From: Nitzschia sp. DOCU1
Lineage: Eukaryota; Bacillariophyta; Bacillariophyceae; Bacillariales; Bacillariaceae
Length of the DNA stretch: 64,000 bases
Direction: 5' to 3'
Assembly (NCBI GenBank): GCA_951394045.1
Contig: OX595988.1
Coordinates: 1,116,001-1,180,000 of the forward strand
Shown: positions 31,988 through 41,502 of the stretch, piece by piece
How positions within the stretch are numbered: position 1 is the first letter of the stretch
How the letters are laid out: every line of letters begins with the position of its first letter
The notes under the pieces: generated by a model
Seen by the model: only the letters and a program-made list of their open reading frames with translations
Told to the model about the DNA's origin: nothing
The model's database searches: none
Made by a program: the position numbers and the translations under genes

Positions 31988-33328
31988 ATGGTAGCCATTG
32001 AGCACCTCATAAGCCCAGCAACTCTGCCAAGGCCATCGACTAGCGTCCCATGCCTCTCGGTCTTGTCATGGAACATTCTACTTCCAAACAGCGCTGACGG
32101 TTGGTGGAATTTCAAAATGTACAACCCGCCACTTGTCGAGGAGAAAGACTGGCACATTTCCGACTGGGCTTATCGACGGGACTTGCTACGGGATAGAATT
32201 CAAAAGATCAATGCCGATGTCGTCTGTTTGCAGGAGATTGCACCGGAGAGTTTCGAGGACGACTTTTCGTTCATGTCGGAGCTGGGGTATGATGGCTTGG
32301 AGCTCTACAAAAAAGGTCGATTTCGACCCGCCACGTTTTGGAAGACTTCACATTGTACATTAGCAACTCCTGCGGTTCACAAAGATCGGTCCCTACTGAC
32401 AGCCTTCATTTTAACGGAATTCTCAGAAGATCCACAATGCTGGTATGTTGCCAATGTTCACCTCCAAGCGGGCAAGAATGGTCCTCGTCGTGTTCGACAG
32501 ATGAATGAGGCTATCAAGGGCATGCTGACACTGGCAAAAAAGTTGAAAGAACCAAAGCCAGAAGAGACTATTCGCCTGATAGTTTGTGGGGATATGAACG
32601 GTGGTCAGGAATGTGGAGCAATCCACTTTTTGGAGCAAGGTTATGTCGATGAGACCTTTCTGGAGGACAACGAACCAGTAACATCAGGGCGGAAAGACTT
32701 GCCTCTCGCTCAACCCATGACGGATGCAACTGGTTGCGTCGAACGACCCGATAATAGTGGTAGTCCACCAACAATGGTGGTTGCAGAACTCATGTCGTCG
32801 TTGATGCTAGAGTCTACTTACGACAGACCCCAGTTGAGCCAGGATATGTTGGATCGACTAGAACGGATCTATAAACGCCTGGCGACGGGAGAGGGTGGAG
32901 TCATGACACGGCAAGACGTCGAAAAGTGGTTGATCAAAATCAATCACGAGCTTGGTCGGGGCGATGAATATCGAAATGCGGCGACAGAAATGGGCTGGGA
33001 GGATCCCAATCCCGACGATCCTTTCGAAGTTAGGAAACGACGAGTCAAGTTACCTAATGATGGTGTCTTGTCGTTGGAAGGTTTTCAAAGGGTGTACCAG
33101 AAGGAATTGGACGGCGGCAAATTCTGGGGAATCGCCCACGACATGGGAGTTTTGGGCGATCCATTACCTGACGTGGGACTGTTTACAGCACGGTACGATC
33201 GCATATATTGTACACCGGCCCTGCAGCCCACTGCCGTTGTGGACACCATAACCACCACACCGTGCCCCAATCATCAGGAGCCATCAGATCACTTGCCCGT
33301 TGCTGTTGCTTTTCAGTTGTCATCTTAA
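31988..33328 (+). CDS. CCR4-like endonuclease/exonuclease/phosphatase with EF-hand-like insert
   Basis: Member of the EEP superfamily (CCR4 deadenylases, nocturnin, DNase I-like hydrolases). One exon, 446 residues. The active-site motifs are complete: LSWNILLPN (Asn), VCLQEIAPE (metal-binding Glu), VHLQAGKNGP, CGDMNGGQE (Asp/Asn), a late YDRIY, and SDHLPVAV (Asp/His). Between the GDxN motif and the C-terminal motifs lies an extra segment of about 110 residues. It contains two helix-loop-helix stretches (GVMTRQDVEKWLIKIN and DGVLSLEGFQRVYQK) that look like EF-hands, with helical linkers. Similar inserts are known in some plant CCR4-like proteins (inference from memory). The substrate is unknown. 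No targeting leader is seen. Confidence 0.88.
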   Translation: MVAIEHLISPATLPRPSTSVPCLSVLSWNILLPNSADGWWNFKMYNPPLVEEKDWHISDWAYRRDLLRDRIQKINADVVCLQEIAPESFEDDFSFMSELGYDGLELYKKGRFRPATFWKTSHCTLATPAVHKDRSLLTAFILTEFSEDPQCWYVANVHLQAGKNGPRRVRQMNEAIKGMLTLAKKLKEPKPEETIRLIVCGDMNGGQECGAIHFLEQGYVDETFLEDNEPVTSGRKDLPLAQPMTDATGCVERPDNSGSPPTMVVAELMSSLMLESTYDRPQLSQDMLDRLERIYKRLATGEGGVMTRQDVEKWLIKINHELGRGDEYRNAATEMGWEDPNPDDPFEVRKRRVKLPNDGVLSLEGFQRVYQKELDGGKFWGIAHDMGVLGDPLPDVGLFTARYDRIYCTPALQPTAVVDTITTTPCPNHQEPSDHLPVAVAFQLSS

Positions 33329-33340
33329 CACAATATAATG

Positions 33341-34636
33341 CTATGCAGAAGGGTCATTTCCACCAAGAAATTCTTGAATGGTACGGTGTTTCTTGGACTG
33401 AGGTTTCTCCTTGGAACTTTTGACGCCTTTCCGTTTCCACCCACTCTTTGCGGCAGTCGTAGTTTCAGATTGGCCGAACCATCTTCGTATGCTCGATTTC
33501 AGGCTCTCCTTCTTCTTTTGGCGTTCTTGAATTGCGGCAACTAGTCGTACTTCCGATCGTACGTCCGCTGGGAGCTGCGACAACTCGTACAAGTTGATAC
33601 CGTGACTGTCAATTTGGGAGGCTGTATCCTTAGCGTCGGGGGTGACTTCGGAAATGGAATACAATGCAGTAATGCTCGTAGTAAGTTGTACTGGCGACGA
33701 GGAAGAGGCGTCTTGTGAACCGTCTTCAGCAATCTCCTGTGATGCGAACGAAACCACCGTTGGTTGTTGAGACTCGTCCTGGGTATGCAATTCAAAGTCA
33801 TTCGTTGTGGTTTCGCCTGCATCATCTTTTGTAGTTGCAGAAACACAACTCCCAACGCATCCTTCCAAGTTTGATTCCAGCTGTTCACCTAGTTCTTCTC
33901 GTGGTTCAGCTTTACTTTCGACAAAGCCTTCGTTTGCAACTTTGTTCTTCTCATTCGGTGCCACGACAACAGCATCAAAAGTCGGAGGAGTATAAACGAG
34001 CCTGACTTGGGCACCCGCTGCTTGCTCGGTTGGTATCATGACATTGACTTGGTGGGCATCGTTCGAATTCCAGATTGTTGCACAAACCCCTGAAGAAAAT
34101 TGGTCAACGAAATCGTGTACAATAACGGCGGCTTGAGTAAATAACCGCTCATGCCAAGTCCAAGCCCACACTGGGCGTTCCCACCAGGCTAGCTTCCTCA
34201 AGGACTTGGGATTGTCGGACAATTCCCATTTCGAATCATCAGAAGAGTTTATTGTCATCAGTAAGGAAATCCTTGTGAGGTTTATAATGACTCCTCCTTC
34301 TGGAGTGACCCTTAAACCGAGCGACCCGTGGAATCGCAAAGTGTCTGGAGTTTTCGAGGAAAGCGGAGTGGTTGGAAATGATGACGATTCATCGTCCAGC
34401 AACTGTTTAAGAACGTCAGCCTCTAATTTCTGGTTGTGTTCCTTCCAAAATTGGCTGTTGCATTCTTCTTGGAATCTTTGTTCGAAATAGTCTCGAACAT
34501 TCGCTATCCAGTCCGCCCCTCCTGTCGACGTCGTCATTGTTTCGTCAGCACTGCCTCCACTCTGAAGCGGTTTTTTGACATGAGCCAATATAGAGAAGTG
34601 CTGGACAGATGATTCTTCGGCATTATTTTCGGGCAT
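33341..34636 (-). CDS. Unknown protein with a UBM-like ubiquitin-binding motif
   Basis: Function not recognised. One exon, 431 residues from the ATG at 34636. The N-terminal half is ordered: a helix (VRDYFEQRFQEECNSQFW), then a beta-rich region and a Trp-rich helix (LAWWERPVWAWTWHERL). A disordered acidic middle follows. Near the C-terminus, LYELSQLPADVRSEVRLV fits the UBM consensus (hydrophobics, LPxDhRxEh) used by translesion polymerases Rev1 and iota to bind ubiquitin. It is followed by basic segments with KSSIRRWF and HRTIQEFL, which resemble degenerate PCNA-binding boxes. A role with ubiquitinated PCNA is inferred. No polymerase domain is visible. Its stop is 12 nt from that of the upstream convergent gene. 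Confidence 0.6.
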   Translation of the reverse strand: MPENNAEESSVQHFSILAHVKKPLQSGGSADETMTTSTGGADWIANVRDYFEQRFQEECNSQFWKEHNQKLEADVLKQLLDDESSSFPTTPLSSKTPDTLRFHGSLGLRVTPEGGVIINLTRISLLMTINSSDDSKWELSDNPKSLRKLAWWERPVWAWTWHERLFTQAAVIVHDFVDQFSSGVCATIWNSNDAHQVNVMIPTEQAAGAQVRLVYTPPTFDAVVVAPNEKNKVANEGFVESKAEPREELGEQLESNLEGCVGSCVSATTKDDAGETTTNDFELHTQDESQQPTVVSFASQEIAEDGSQDASSSSPVQLTTSITALYSISEVTPDAKDTASQIDSHGINLYELSQLPADVRSEVRLVAAIQERQKKKESLKSSIRRWFGQSETTTAAKSGWKRKGVKSSKEKPQSKKHRTIQEFLGGNDPSA

Positions 34637-34828
34637 GCTCAACAGTGAGTAGTATGAAAAGGGCAGATACTAAACGTTGTATGATATTGGATGATGTATG
34701 ATGACATGGGATGGAGCATTTGACGAAGAAGTGTGCATGTGATGATGCACAAAAGGCAAAAATGAAACTTACCGTGATTGACAACTTAAAGACGGTTTAA
34801 ATATTAAAGTGATGTCATAATCACGTAT
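34637..34828. other. Short spacer before tRNA-Asp
   Basis: Contains several near-copies of GATGTATGATGACATGGGATG-type sequence around 34685-34715. No gene. Confidence 0.4.
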
Positions 34829-34900
34829 TCCGTCATAGTATAGTGGCTAGTATCCCCGCCTGTCACGCGGGAGACCAGGGTTCGATTCCCTGTGACGGAG
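34829..34900 (+). tRNA. tRNA-Asp (anticodon GTC)
   Basis: A 72-nt cloverleaf. Acceptor stem TCCGTCA pairs with TGACGGA, with discriminator G. The anticodon stem CCCGC/GCGGG encloses CTGTCAC (anticodon GTC), and the T arm is CAGGG-TTCGATT-CCCTG. An internal B box (GGTTCGATTCC) and a TTTT run at 34905-34908 fit RNA polymerase III initiation and termination. There is no intron, and the CCA end is not encoded, as is normal for nuclear tRNA genes. Confidence 0.97.
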
Positions 34901-35089
34901 AAGATTTTGTTTTACCGATTCCCATGAGCACAGATCGGGACAAGTGCCACTACCTGGGAATGTGTCTGAAAGGAATAATGTACCGGTAGTCAATAAAGCT
35001 TACATTTTGCTCAAGATGTAGTAGGAAATTGTTATCCAGGCTATAAATCAACTCAAACTACTTAGTAAGGTTTCATTTTAGAAGCCTTT
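34901..35089. terminator. Pol III terminator and 3' flank
   Basis: TTTT tracts at 34905-34908 and 34910-34913 directly follow the tRNA. The remainder is the 3' flank of the RING gene. Confidence 0.6.
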
Positions 35090-36939
35090 CTATCTTTGGA
35101 ACGAGCGCGGATAGCGAATCCTGACGCCCCGGCCTGTGGTTCTTCGCATCATGGCGACAAGAATCCTCAATGGTTCTTGTTCTAGACCTTGCAGTGTCTC
35201 AATAGTTTCCTCCATGGCATTCACGCCTTCCTCGTTTCCGTCCCGACACAACTCGGTGAGACCTGCATTGGCGTAGAGGAGGTCCCTACCATATTTCGAC
35301 ATTGCAATCTCCACATCCGACCCTAGTGGTACTGACATGACGTAGCCTCCCATAATGCAAGCAAAATTCTCGTCGAACTGCATTTCATACCTTAGTGCAA
35401 CCAAAACAAAAAACGGGAACAGACGTGAGACTTGGTCTGTGCACTTCGAGTATCAAGAACCATCCCCATGCCAGTATCATGCCCTCACCTCCACCATCGC
35501 GATCCTTGCCAAGTGGTACCATGTGTTCCTTGCCAATCAATCTTCCCACGGAATATCCGATTCTCCGTATCATAGGATGTCTCAGTGAACCAAATTTTCG
35601 TGGGGATGGGGCTTCCATTATCAAGTGGTGGCCAGATGGATGTCTCCTCGTGCTCATAGCTAATATAGACACCCTGCTCGGGGTTCTCCATAAAATGATA
35701 AGATGCAAGACCAACTGTGAACCCTTGACAAAATGTGTTGCCCCAAACAGTCTCAGAATGATACTTGGGCATTCCACTCTCTCCACCGTCCGAAGCAAGA
35801 GCATGATAGTAGGTTTGACCTGGCCCAAACCCAAATTTGACTACCATAAGATATTGGTGTTCGGGAATGTTTGTCTCTCGTGTCCAAATCATGCGATTAT
35901 TCCGATGCGATTCGTCGCCTGACGACTTGAGTGTAAACTCGATCGTTTCACTAACTTGAATGTCCTTCGTTGTCAAATCGCAAGATGACTCGAACCGGGC
36001 CTGGTCGCTTCGACATAAAAGCTCTGGAAATTTATTTTCTTCGAACCACAAATCCCACATTTCCTTTTCGTCACCAAACCTAGAGAGTTCTACACACTTG
36101 CCACCATGCACGACCACAGTCGTGTGCGAACGGGAAGGATCGTCAGGCCAAGAAACCGTCCAACGCCCGTCCAAGGGGTACTTGCAGTCAAGTTCTTGGC
36201 ACGATGGGTCGCGACATATATCACGTTTTATAAGCAGGGCGCCCCGTGTGGTGAATTGATAATCAGCCGAAAAAGTCAATGCATATTCCCATTCTAAAGC
36301 GCCAAAAGCCCGCATTTTGCACGTTTCACCCCATTTGAGCTTGCCGTGAAATGTTCGCGTCGCTTCATGAAAGAAACAACCTTTCTCAAAATATTTCTTT
36401 GGGGGCAATCGGCCACGCGGTGGAAGATCATAGCTACAATCAACGTACGGTAAGGACGAATCGGTGTCGGTCCGCCCATTTGTTTCGTCACCCGATGGGA
36501 AGTGTATGCTTGACTGACCAACTTCCTTTCCGTTCGCCACGTAGACACGCCCTTTCAGTCCCGTCGAAGCGATGGCATAGTTTTTCTGCACAGCAAGCTG
36601 TGACTCTTCCTCGGTCTGCGTATCCGGCGAATTTTCATGTTCTGAAACCACCTTTTTGAGATCAAAAAGGCAAATTTCACAGCGGCACATGGGGCATCTA
36701 CCCCTGGTAGGGACGTCCAGATGGGCATCTTCCCCTGGAATCTGAAGAACTTCCCAATCACGGGCTCCCTGAACGGGAGCCGCAAGGATTCGCTCCGCAC
36801 ACGGGAGGCAGACCTCGTGCCGGCATGGGGTCCTCACCAGAGGAACATCGTCCAATAGACAAACTGGGCACGATTCTTCATCGCCTTGGCTGCTCTTCTT
36901 TTGTTCCTTTACCAGTCCAGAGATGGAGTCCTCACTCAT
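35090..36939 (-). CDS. RING-finger protein, probable E3 ubiquitin ligase
   Basis: Exons 35489-36939 and 35090-35390 (99-nt intron, GTGAGG...CTAAG) encode 583 residues from the ATG at 36939. Near residue 25 is a C3HC4 RING: CPVCLLDDVPLVRTPCRHEVC, then LPC, and after a 35-residue loop CPMC. The long loop between the third and fourth zinc pairs is unusual. The rest is beta-rich and contains two similar units: FHGKLKWGETCKMRAFGALEW (about residues 215-260) and IFRGKIDWQGTHGTTW (about 465-500), each followed by a Tyr/Phe-rich strand. The intron falls inside the second unit, and splicing restores WWRYEMQFDENFA, which supports the model. The last 60 residues are helical and end in a basic stretch. 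Substrate unknown. Confidence 0.8.
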
Positions 36940-37478
36940 ACCGCAAACCTCAAAACTGATGAAGGCCTCAATCAAGCGAAGCTGAGATTTGTGGTGGTTT
37001 GTATCATATATGGTGTGCCAAGAAATGAAAACGGTCAAAAGTCGGGCAGAAGTTGAGTGTTTGCAAACGCAATGAGGTGTTTTCGCAGATAACAAGGCAG
37101 GACTGATTCGTGACTGGTATTTAGTAAATCTTTCCTTTGAGCATGAGAGACTATTATTCTAGCACATTACACCAGAACATAGGCTCCAAATGCAAAGCAG
37201 GAGTGCACTTCGATTGATTCATCTGCTCCCCATACAATACGACCACAGAATATTGATGCGATGGCTCGAGGATTAGGAATCCATTATCTAGCGCTTGACC
37301 AGATCGTCCTCCACAACAAAATAACTTCCAAAGTTTTCTGTTCTTCCCTGGCCGATTCATGACTATCGATGCCGGTGGCTTTTACTGCTAGAGACTGTAG
37401 CGAGGAGACACGACATCTCCCCATGGAAGCTACGACGGTAGTAGATTTGTATTCCCCGTTAACATTACTCTTACTGAA
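36940..37478. other. Spacer upstream of RING gene
   Basis: 539 bp between the RING start and the 3' end of the next minus-strand gene. Only short shadow frames; nothing else seen. Confidence 0.5.
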
Positions 37479-38432
37479 CTACTCGTTGTCGCCGTATTCC
37501 CTTATTTCAAAGAAATCTTGCACCTTTTCAAGTTGAAAGGTCGTGATTTGTTTCTGTGCTTTATCATAAGCCTCTTGGCTAAAGAATTCAGGAATGCGCA
37601 CCAATTGAATCTCCGCCAGTTCTTCTTGAATGTTGGTCAAATAGTAAACTAAATTCTTTTCTTTGGTAGCCGTCTCGGGTTCAGGTTCAGCGACCACTTC
37701 ATCTTGCTTCATCTCAGTCTCTACGGTGATGGGGGGCGGTTCTTCCTTCACTTCTTTCTCGGTGACAGGTTCATCGTCGACTACTGGGGGAGGAGGAGGA
37801 ACGACCTTTGGAACGGCGACGGCAACTGTCTTCTTCTCCTTCTTCTTGGTTGGTTCTACAGTAGTAGCTGTCTTGAATCGGGGCATAACGAGCTTGAGAA
37901 CAGCCGCCACCCCCCAGAGGCAAACCGCGTGTTGAATCAAATTGATTCCATAATATGGAATGACGAAGACGGCGTCGACCCAAAGTCCTCCAGCAACGAC
38001 GAGTCCGGCTGCCAAGAGGTATTTTGAGATATTCGACCACTGGAACTTTGTTTGTTTTAACTCCAAAAGCGTTTTCAGCACAAAACGGGCACTGATTATT
38101 GTCAAGACGTGTTTGATGAGGTTGATCTGCCATTCATTCGCCAACGCCAAGTCTAAGGCTGGGGCCATTGCATCTCTGAGCGCCAGAAAGAAGGGGATAA
38201 ATAAAGCCTTGTTGGGGGATTTGTTGCTAGTCTCTGTGTTGGCTCCCTTCCCCTCCAATATTCGTGGCTGAGGGAAGGACGCGACGTGCCGATCACGAAG
38301 GATCGACTGTCTCATGCCGTCGCCCTTTCGTACAGCGAGATTTACTGGGCGGGGAAAGACGAAGGCATCCCCCAACCGTGAATTCAGTGACAATGTCAAG
38401 ATAGACAAGCATAACCACAAGCCATTCATCAT
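37479..38432 (-). CDS. Predicted plastid membrane protein, two helices
   Basis: Function unknown. One exon, 317 residues from ATG 38432; ATG 38429 is adjacent. The leader (LWLCLSILTLSLNSRLGDAF|VFPRPV) is a signal peptide followed by an Ala-Phe junction and Arg/Ser-rich sequence, the diatom plastid-import pattern. The mature part has a helical region (LIKHVLTIISARFVLKTLLE) and two likely membrane segments (YLLAAGLVVAGGLWVDAVFV and GINLIQHAVCLWGVAAVLKL). Next comes a Lys/Pro/Glu-rich flexible tail and a short helical C-terminus (LVYYLTNIQEELAEIQL...). It is probably in an envelope or thylakoid membrane with a soluble C-terminal tail. I recognise no homologous family. Confidence 0.65.
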   Translation of the reverse strand: MMNGLWLCLSILTLSLNSRLGDAFVFPRPVNLAVRKGDGMRQSILRDRHVASFPQPRILEGKGANTETSNKSPNKALFIPFFLALRDAMAPALDLALANEWQINLIKHVLTIISARFVLKTLLELKQTKFQWSNISKYLLAAGLVVAGGLWVDAVFVIPYYGINLIQHAVCLWGVAAVLKLVMPRFKTATTVEPTKKKEKKTVAVAVPKVVPPPPPVVDDEPVTEKEVKEEPPPITVETEMKQDEVVAEPEPETATKEKNLVYYLTNIQEELAEIQLVRIPEFFSQEAYDKAQKQITTFQLEKVQDFFEIREYGDNE

Positions 38433-39034
38433 TTCAAAATTGTTGTCTGCAGTGTGGTGCTCCGACGTCTCGAAAAAGGTAACAGTTCTTATGCATACAA
38501 TTTTGCACTTGAAGAAGGGATCATTGTCAAAAGGATTTCGTTCTGTTTGTTCCCAACCGGTTCGGCCGGCGCAATAGCGGTGGGATGGATGGGAAGTTTG
38601 AATGTGCAAGGGGCTGGCGCGGCGCGATGGATGACTACATCAGTGCGCCAGCTCGTCTGTTGCCCGAGTCACGGACGTCGGTACCGCACGTCGTAAAGCA
38701 ATCAATAAAGGGATATGATGACGTGGCCCTCGTGACCCAAGAAACTGCTGCCGACGACCTAAATTTTCAAAAAGAATCTGAAAGTGACACCACCCTTAAC
38801 GACGATGGCCGGATTGATTACCATCGGTAGGCCACTTCATCTGGCACAACGTTGTTCGGAAACTGCCGTTTTCGTTCGTCGATCAAACTCTGACTTGATC
38901 GAAGAGGTTCCAAGCCTTTAAGCTAGTAGCTAGAGTATTCTTGGTGGTGGAGTATCGCTTCTGGAAGAATGCGTTGCTAGCAAGGCAATTCGTGCTATGT
39001 AGAAAAGCGAAAACCAATGCAGTTATAGGTAAAA
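38433..39034. other. Spacer upstream of the plastid membrane protein
   Basis: 602 bp. Plus-strand open frames of 60-87 codons exist without domains. No supported gene. Confidence 0.45.
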
Positions 39035-40551
39035 TTATTTGTTTCCATTATCGAAATCACTCTTGGCCTGGCTCAGGGCATCGAAGATACGTTTCGCCAA
39101 GAATCGTTGCTCCGGGGGCAATTCACTAGTCTTATCAGGATGCACCACGAGGCTCGCCTTTAGAAAGGCCCTTCGAACCTTGCCATCATCCAACAGATCA
39201 CCGATAGTAATTTGCTTCCACTTTGCACCCGGCCACAAGACCGTATGAAGCGAAGCCAACAAAGCACGCAGTTGCTTCTTCTTTCCATGCTCCTCGGACC
39301 ACGCCTTGATCTTTGGGTCCAACTGCCTACGAATGACATCTTCCTGTTCTTCATCAGACTTCTTCTTCGCCTCGCGCTCTTTGAATTCTTGCACCTTCTT
39401 GGCTTGTTCCTCCTGCATTTTCGCCACACGGTCGGCTCTGCCCTTTTTACCAGCAGTAGAGCTGGGGGCTGGGCCAGAACCATCCAACTTGATCGCAACG
39501 GCTTTGGGCTTTGGAGCCGAGTGATCAATTCCGGATTTGGAATGTCCCGGTGGAGCCTGACCAGGCTCAACTTCCACCCACCGTTCATCCACAGGATCCC
39601 AAACTCGATTCTTGGCAGCTACTCTCTCCTTCTGTTCACGCTCTCGCTTCAGGCGTTGGAATTTATCTTCATTTGGGTTTCCTCCAATGGACGGTGGCGA
39701 CGACATGGCATGATGAAGGACCTTTCGATTTTGACCGGCAGCAGGAATAGGAGAACCGCCAAAATCCATGAGGTTAGCTTCCGGCGGAGGGGAAGCACGT
39801 GGTGGAACCTGATGGGCGCGGGAAGGAGCGGGCTGGGGTCTAGCTTGAGGAACCGGCTGGGGTCTGGGTGCGGGTTGGGCCCTCGGCGCAGGGCGGGGAG
39901 CAGGAGCTGGCTTGGAACGAGGCTGTACGGGCGGAGGGGCACCTCCATGTTTCGAGTTCACATCATCGGTAGCCTTCATCAAGTCCAACAACTTAAATGT
40001 CAACACAGAAACCGGTGGGCCATTGCTCTCACCCCCGACGATATCCTCACCAGCAACAACACTAGCCATCCCTTTCATCATTTTGAGTGCACCTTTCGCC
40101 GCCTTGCTCGCAGAATCTGTAGCCGTCACGGCTGGTTTAGAAGGGAAGAGCAACTTTCTCAAGTCATACTGGGTAGTTTCCTTCACTGGGAGCTTTGCAT
40201 TTCCGTCCTGAATATCCCACCAGCTGTAAGTTCTCTCAGTAGTACCGCCTGAACTCCCAGGTCGATCCTCCACCAAAACACGCCAGTGATATCCCTCCGG
40301 GCCCATGTTGCTCAACGCATGAGCTGCAGCGCAATGCCTAAACAGAAATTGAATGAATTATTTCCGAATGACAATATTGCAAAACTCCACTCAAAGACTT
40401 ACTGTTTAACCAAGTTCAACGTCGGTCCTTGACCATACGGCATCGAGAAACAGTTGAACAAAGGGTCTGTGCTATCAGTGTCTGAGTTGGTGACTCTATA
40501 GAGCACCAGGACGCTTCTGCCGCCGTGGTGGTGGTGGCCGTTTGCAGCCAT
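39035..40551 (-). CDS. Auxilin-like J-domain protein
   Basis: Likely Hsp70 co-chaperone for clathrin uncoating. Exons 40403-40551 and 39035-40337 (65-nt intron, GTAAGT...TTTAG) give 483 residues; splicing joins LNLVK-Q to HCAAAHAL in frame. The C-terminal J domain has the auxilin form: LWPGAKWKQITIGDLLDDGK, then VRRAFLKASLVVHPDKTS with the HPD tripeptide, and a final ALSQAKSDFDN helix. Before it lies a Lys/Glu-rich coiled region (about residues 340-400). The middle is a Pro/Ala-rich linker of repeated PAPxP units. The first 170 residues form a compact unfamiliar domain (MAANGHHHHGGRSVLVLYRV...), unlike the PTEN-like or kinase heads of animal auxilins. The four consecutive histidines are genomic. 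Confidence 0.82.
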
Positions 40552-41502
40552 TTTTGTCGTGACTCCTCGTGCCCCTGAAATTAAAGGAAGTGTTTAGGAT
40601 ACGTCGCAAAGAGTTAGTCAGAAGTTGTTGATTCAGTTGAAAAATATGCAAACTAACAAGCAAAACAAGAACTAGAAGTTCTCTACCAACGACAAATGCA
40701 TCGAAGCTTTGCATCCTTCGAAATGCCGACTCCCAGTCGCGCAACGGCTAGATTTTCGTCGCCTTAGTGTTGATTGGACGAACCACAAAACAACCACCAC
40801 GCTCAAGTTTCTACCTCGAATTCATCCTGAGGTGACCATATCAAACAAAAACTCACCCCTACTCTTCTTGTTCAAGGTGTGCCAAGCAGTGAGTGCTCTC
40901 GTCACCAACAACAGAAATAGCCAAGCGTAGAGCAAGGACGATGATGATGACCGAGCGCAAATGACGGCAACGCGCTCTCCCCGATCGACCTCGCAAATCC
41001 CTCAACGACACGACGGCAAAATTTTGGTGCAGGAACCCGGAAATGACGCAATTCTCGCGCGTTGTTCGCGCCACGTATCCATTCGAAGTCGTTTTGGTCG
41101 AACATTCACCCGATACTCGTCGTGCCTCGTATTTCTTTCGGTAGGTAGTCAAAGGCTTTGCTAGCTATGATATGATTAGCCAAGTGTAGGAGTATGCAGT
41201 CGAGAACTTTGGATAATGAGTGCCACTTATTCTGGAAGTGACCCTCGTAAATAGCAATTATATAAATTGGAACAAAGCAAGGTCGATCACTTCTTCTTGT
41301 ATTCCTCAGGTTGAAAAGTATGGAGGCCGATGGTTTCCTTCATCTACAGAATCGAAAGCAGCCGTAGAGAAGCATTCCCTATGACAGAACTTGCAACATC
41401 GAGATAAGCGTTATTAGCTTTGGTCCAATGATGATAATGGAATAGCATAGCATGGCCGTGCGCAAGAAGTTGTTAATTGTGCTGCGCCTTGCTCGGTTGA
41501 CC
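40552..41502. other. Spacer between auxilin-like gene and cyclin
   Basis: 951 bp. It holds the auxilin-like 5' leader and the cyclin 3' UTR. No domain-bearing frame, RNA gene or repeat found by eye. Confidence 0.5.

Noticed and set aside
35395..35922. Plus-strand open frame of 175 codons
   Set aside because: It begins with GTG and lies antisense to the RING gene, across its intron. No domain.
39212..40252. Plus-strand open frame of 346 codons
   Set aside because: Exactly antisense to the auxilin-like gene. Its composition (Leu/Arg/Ser-rich) is what the Pro/Ala-rich coding strand produces in reverse, and it has no domain.
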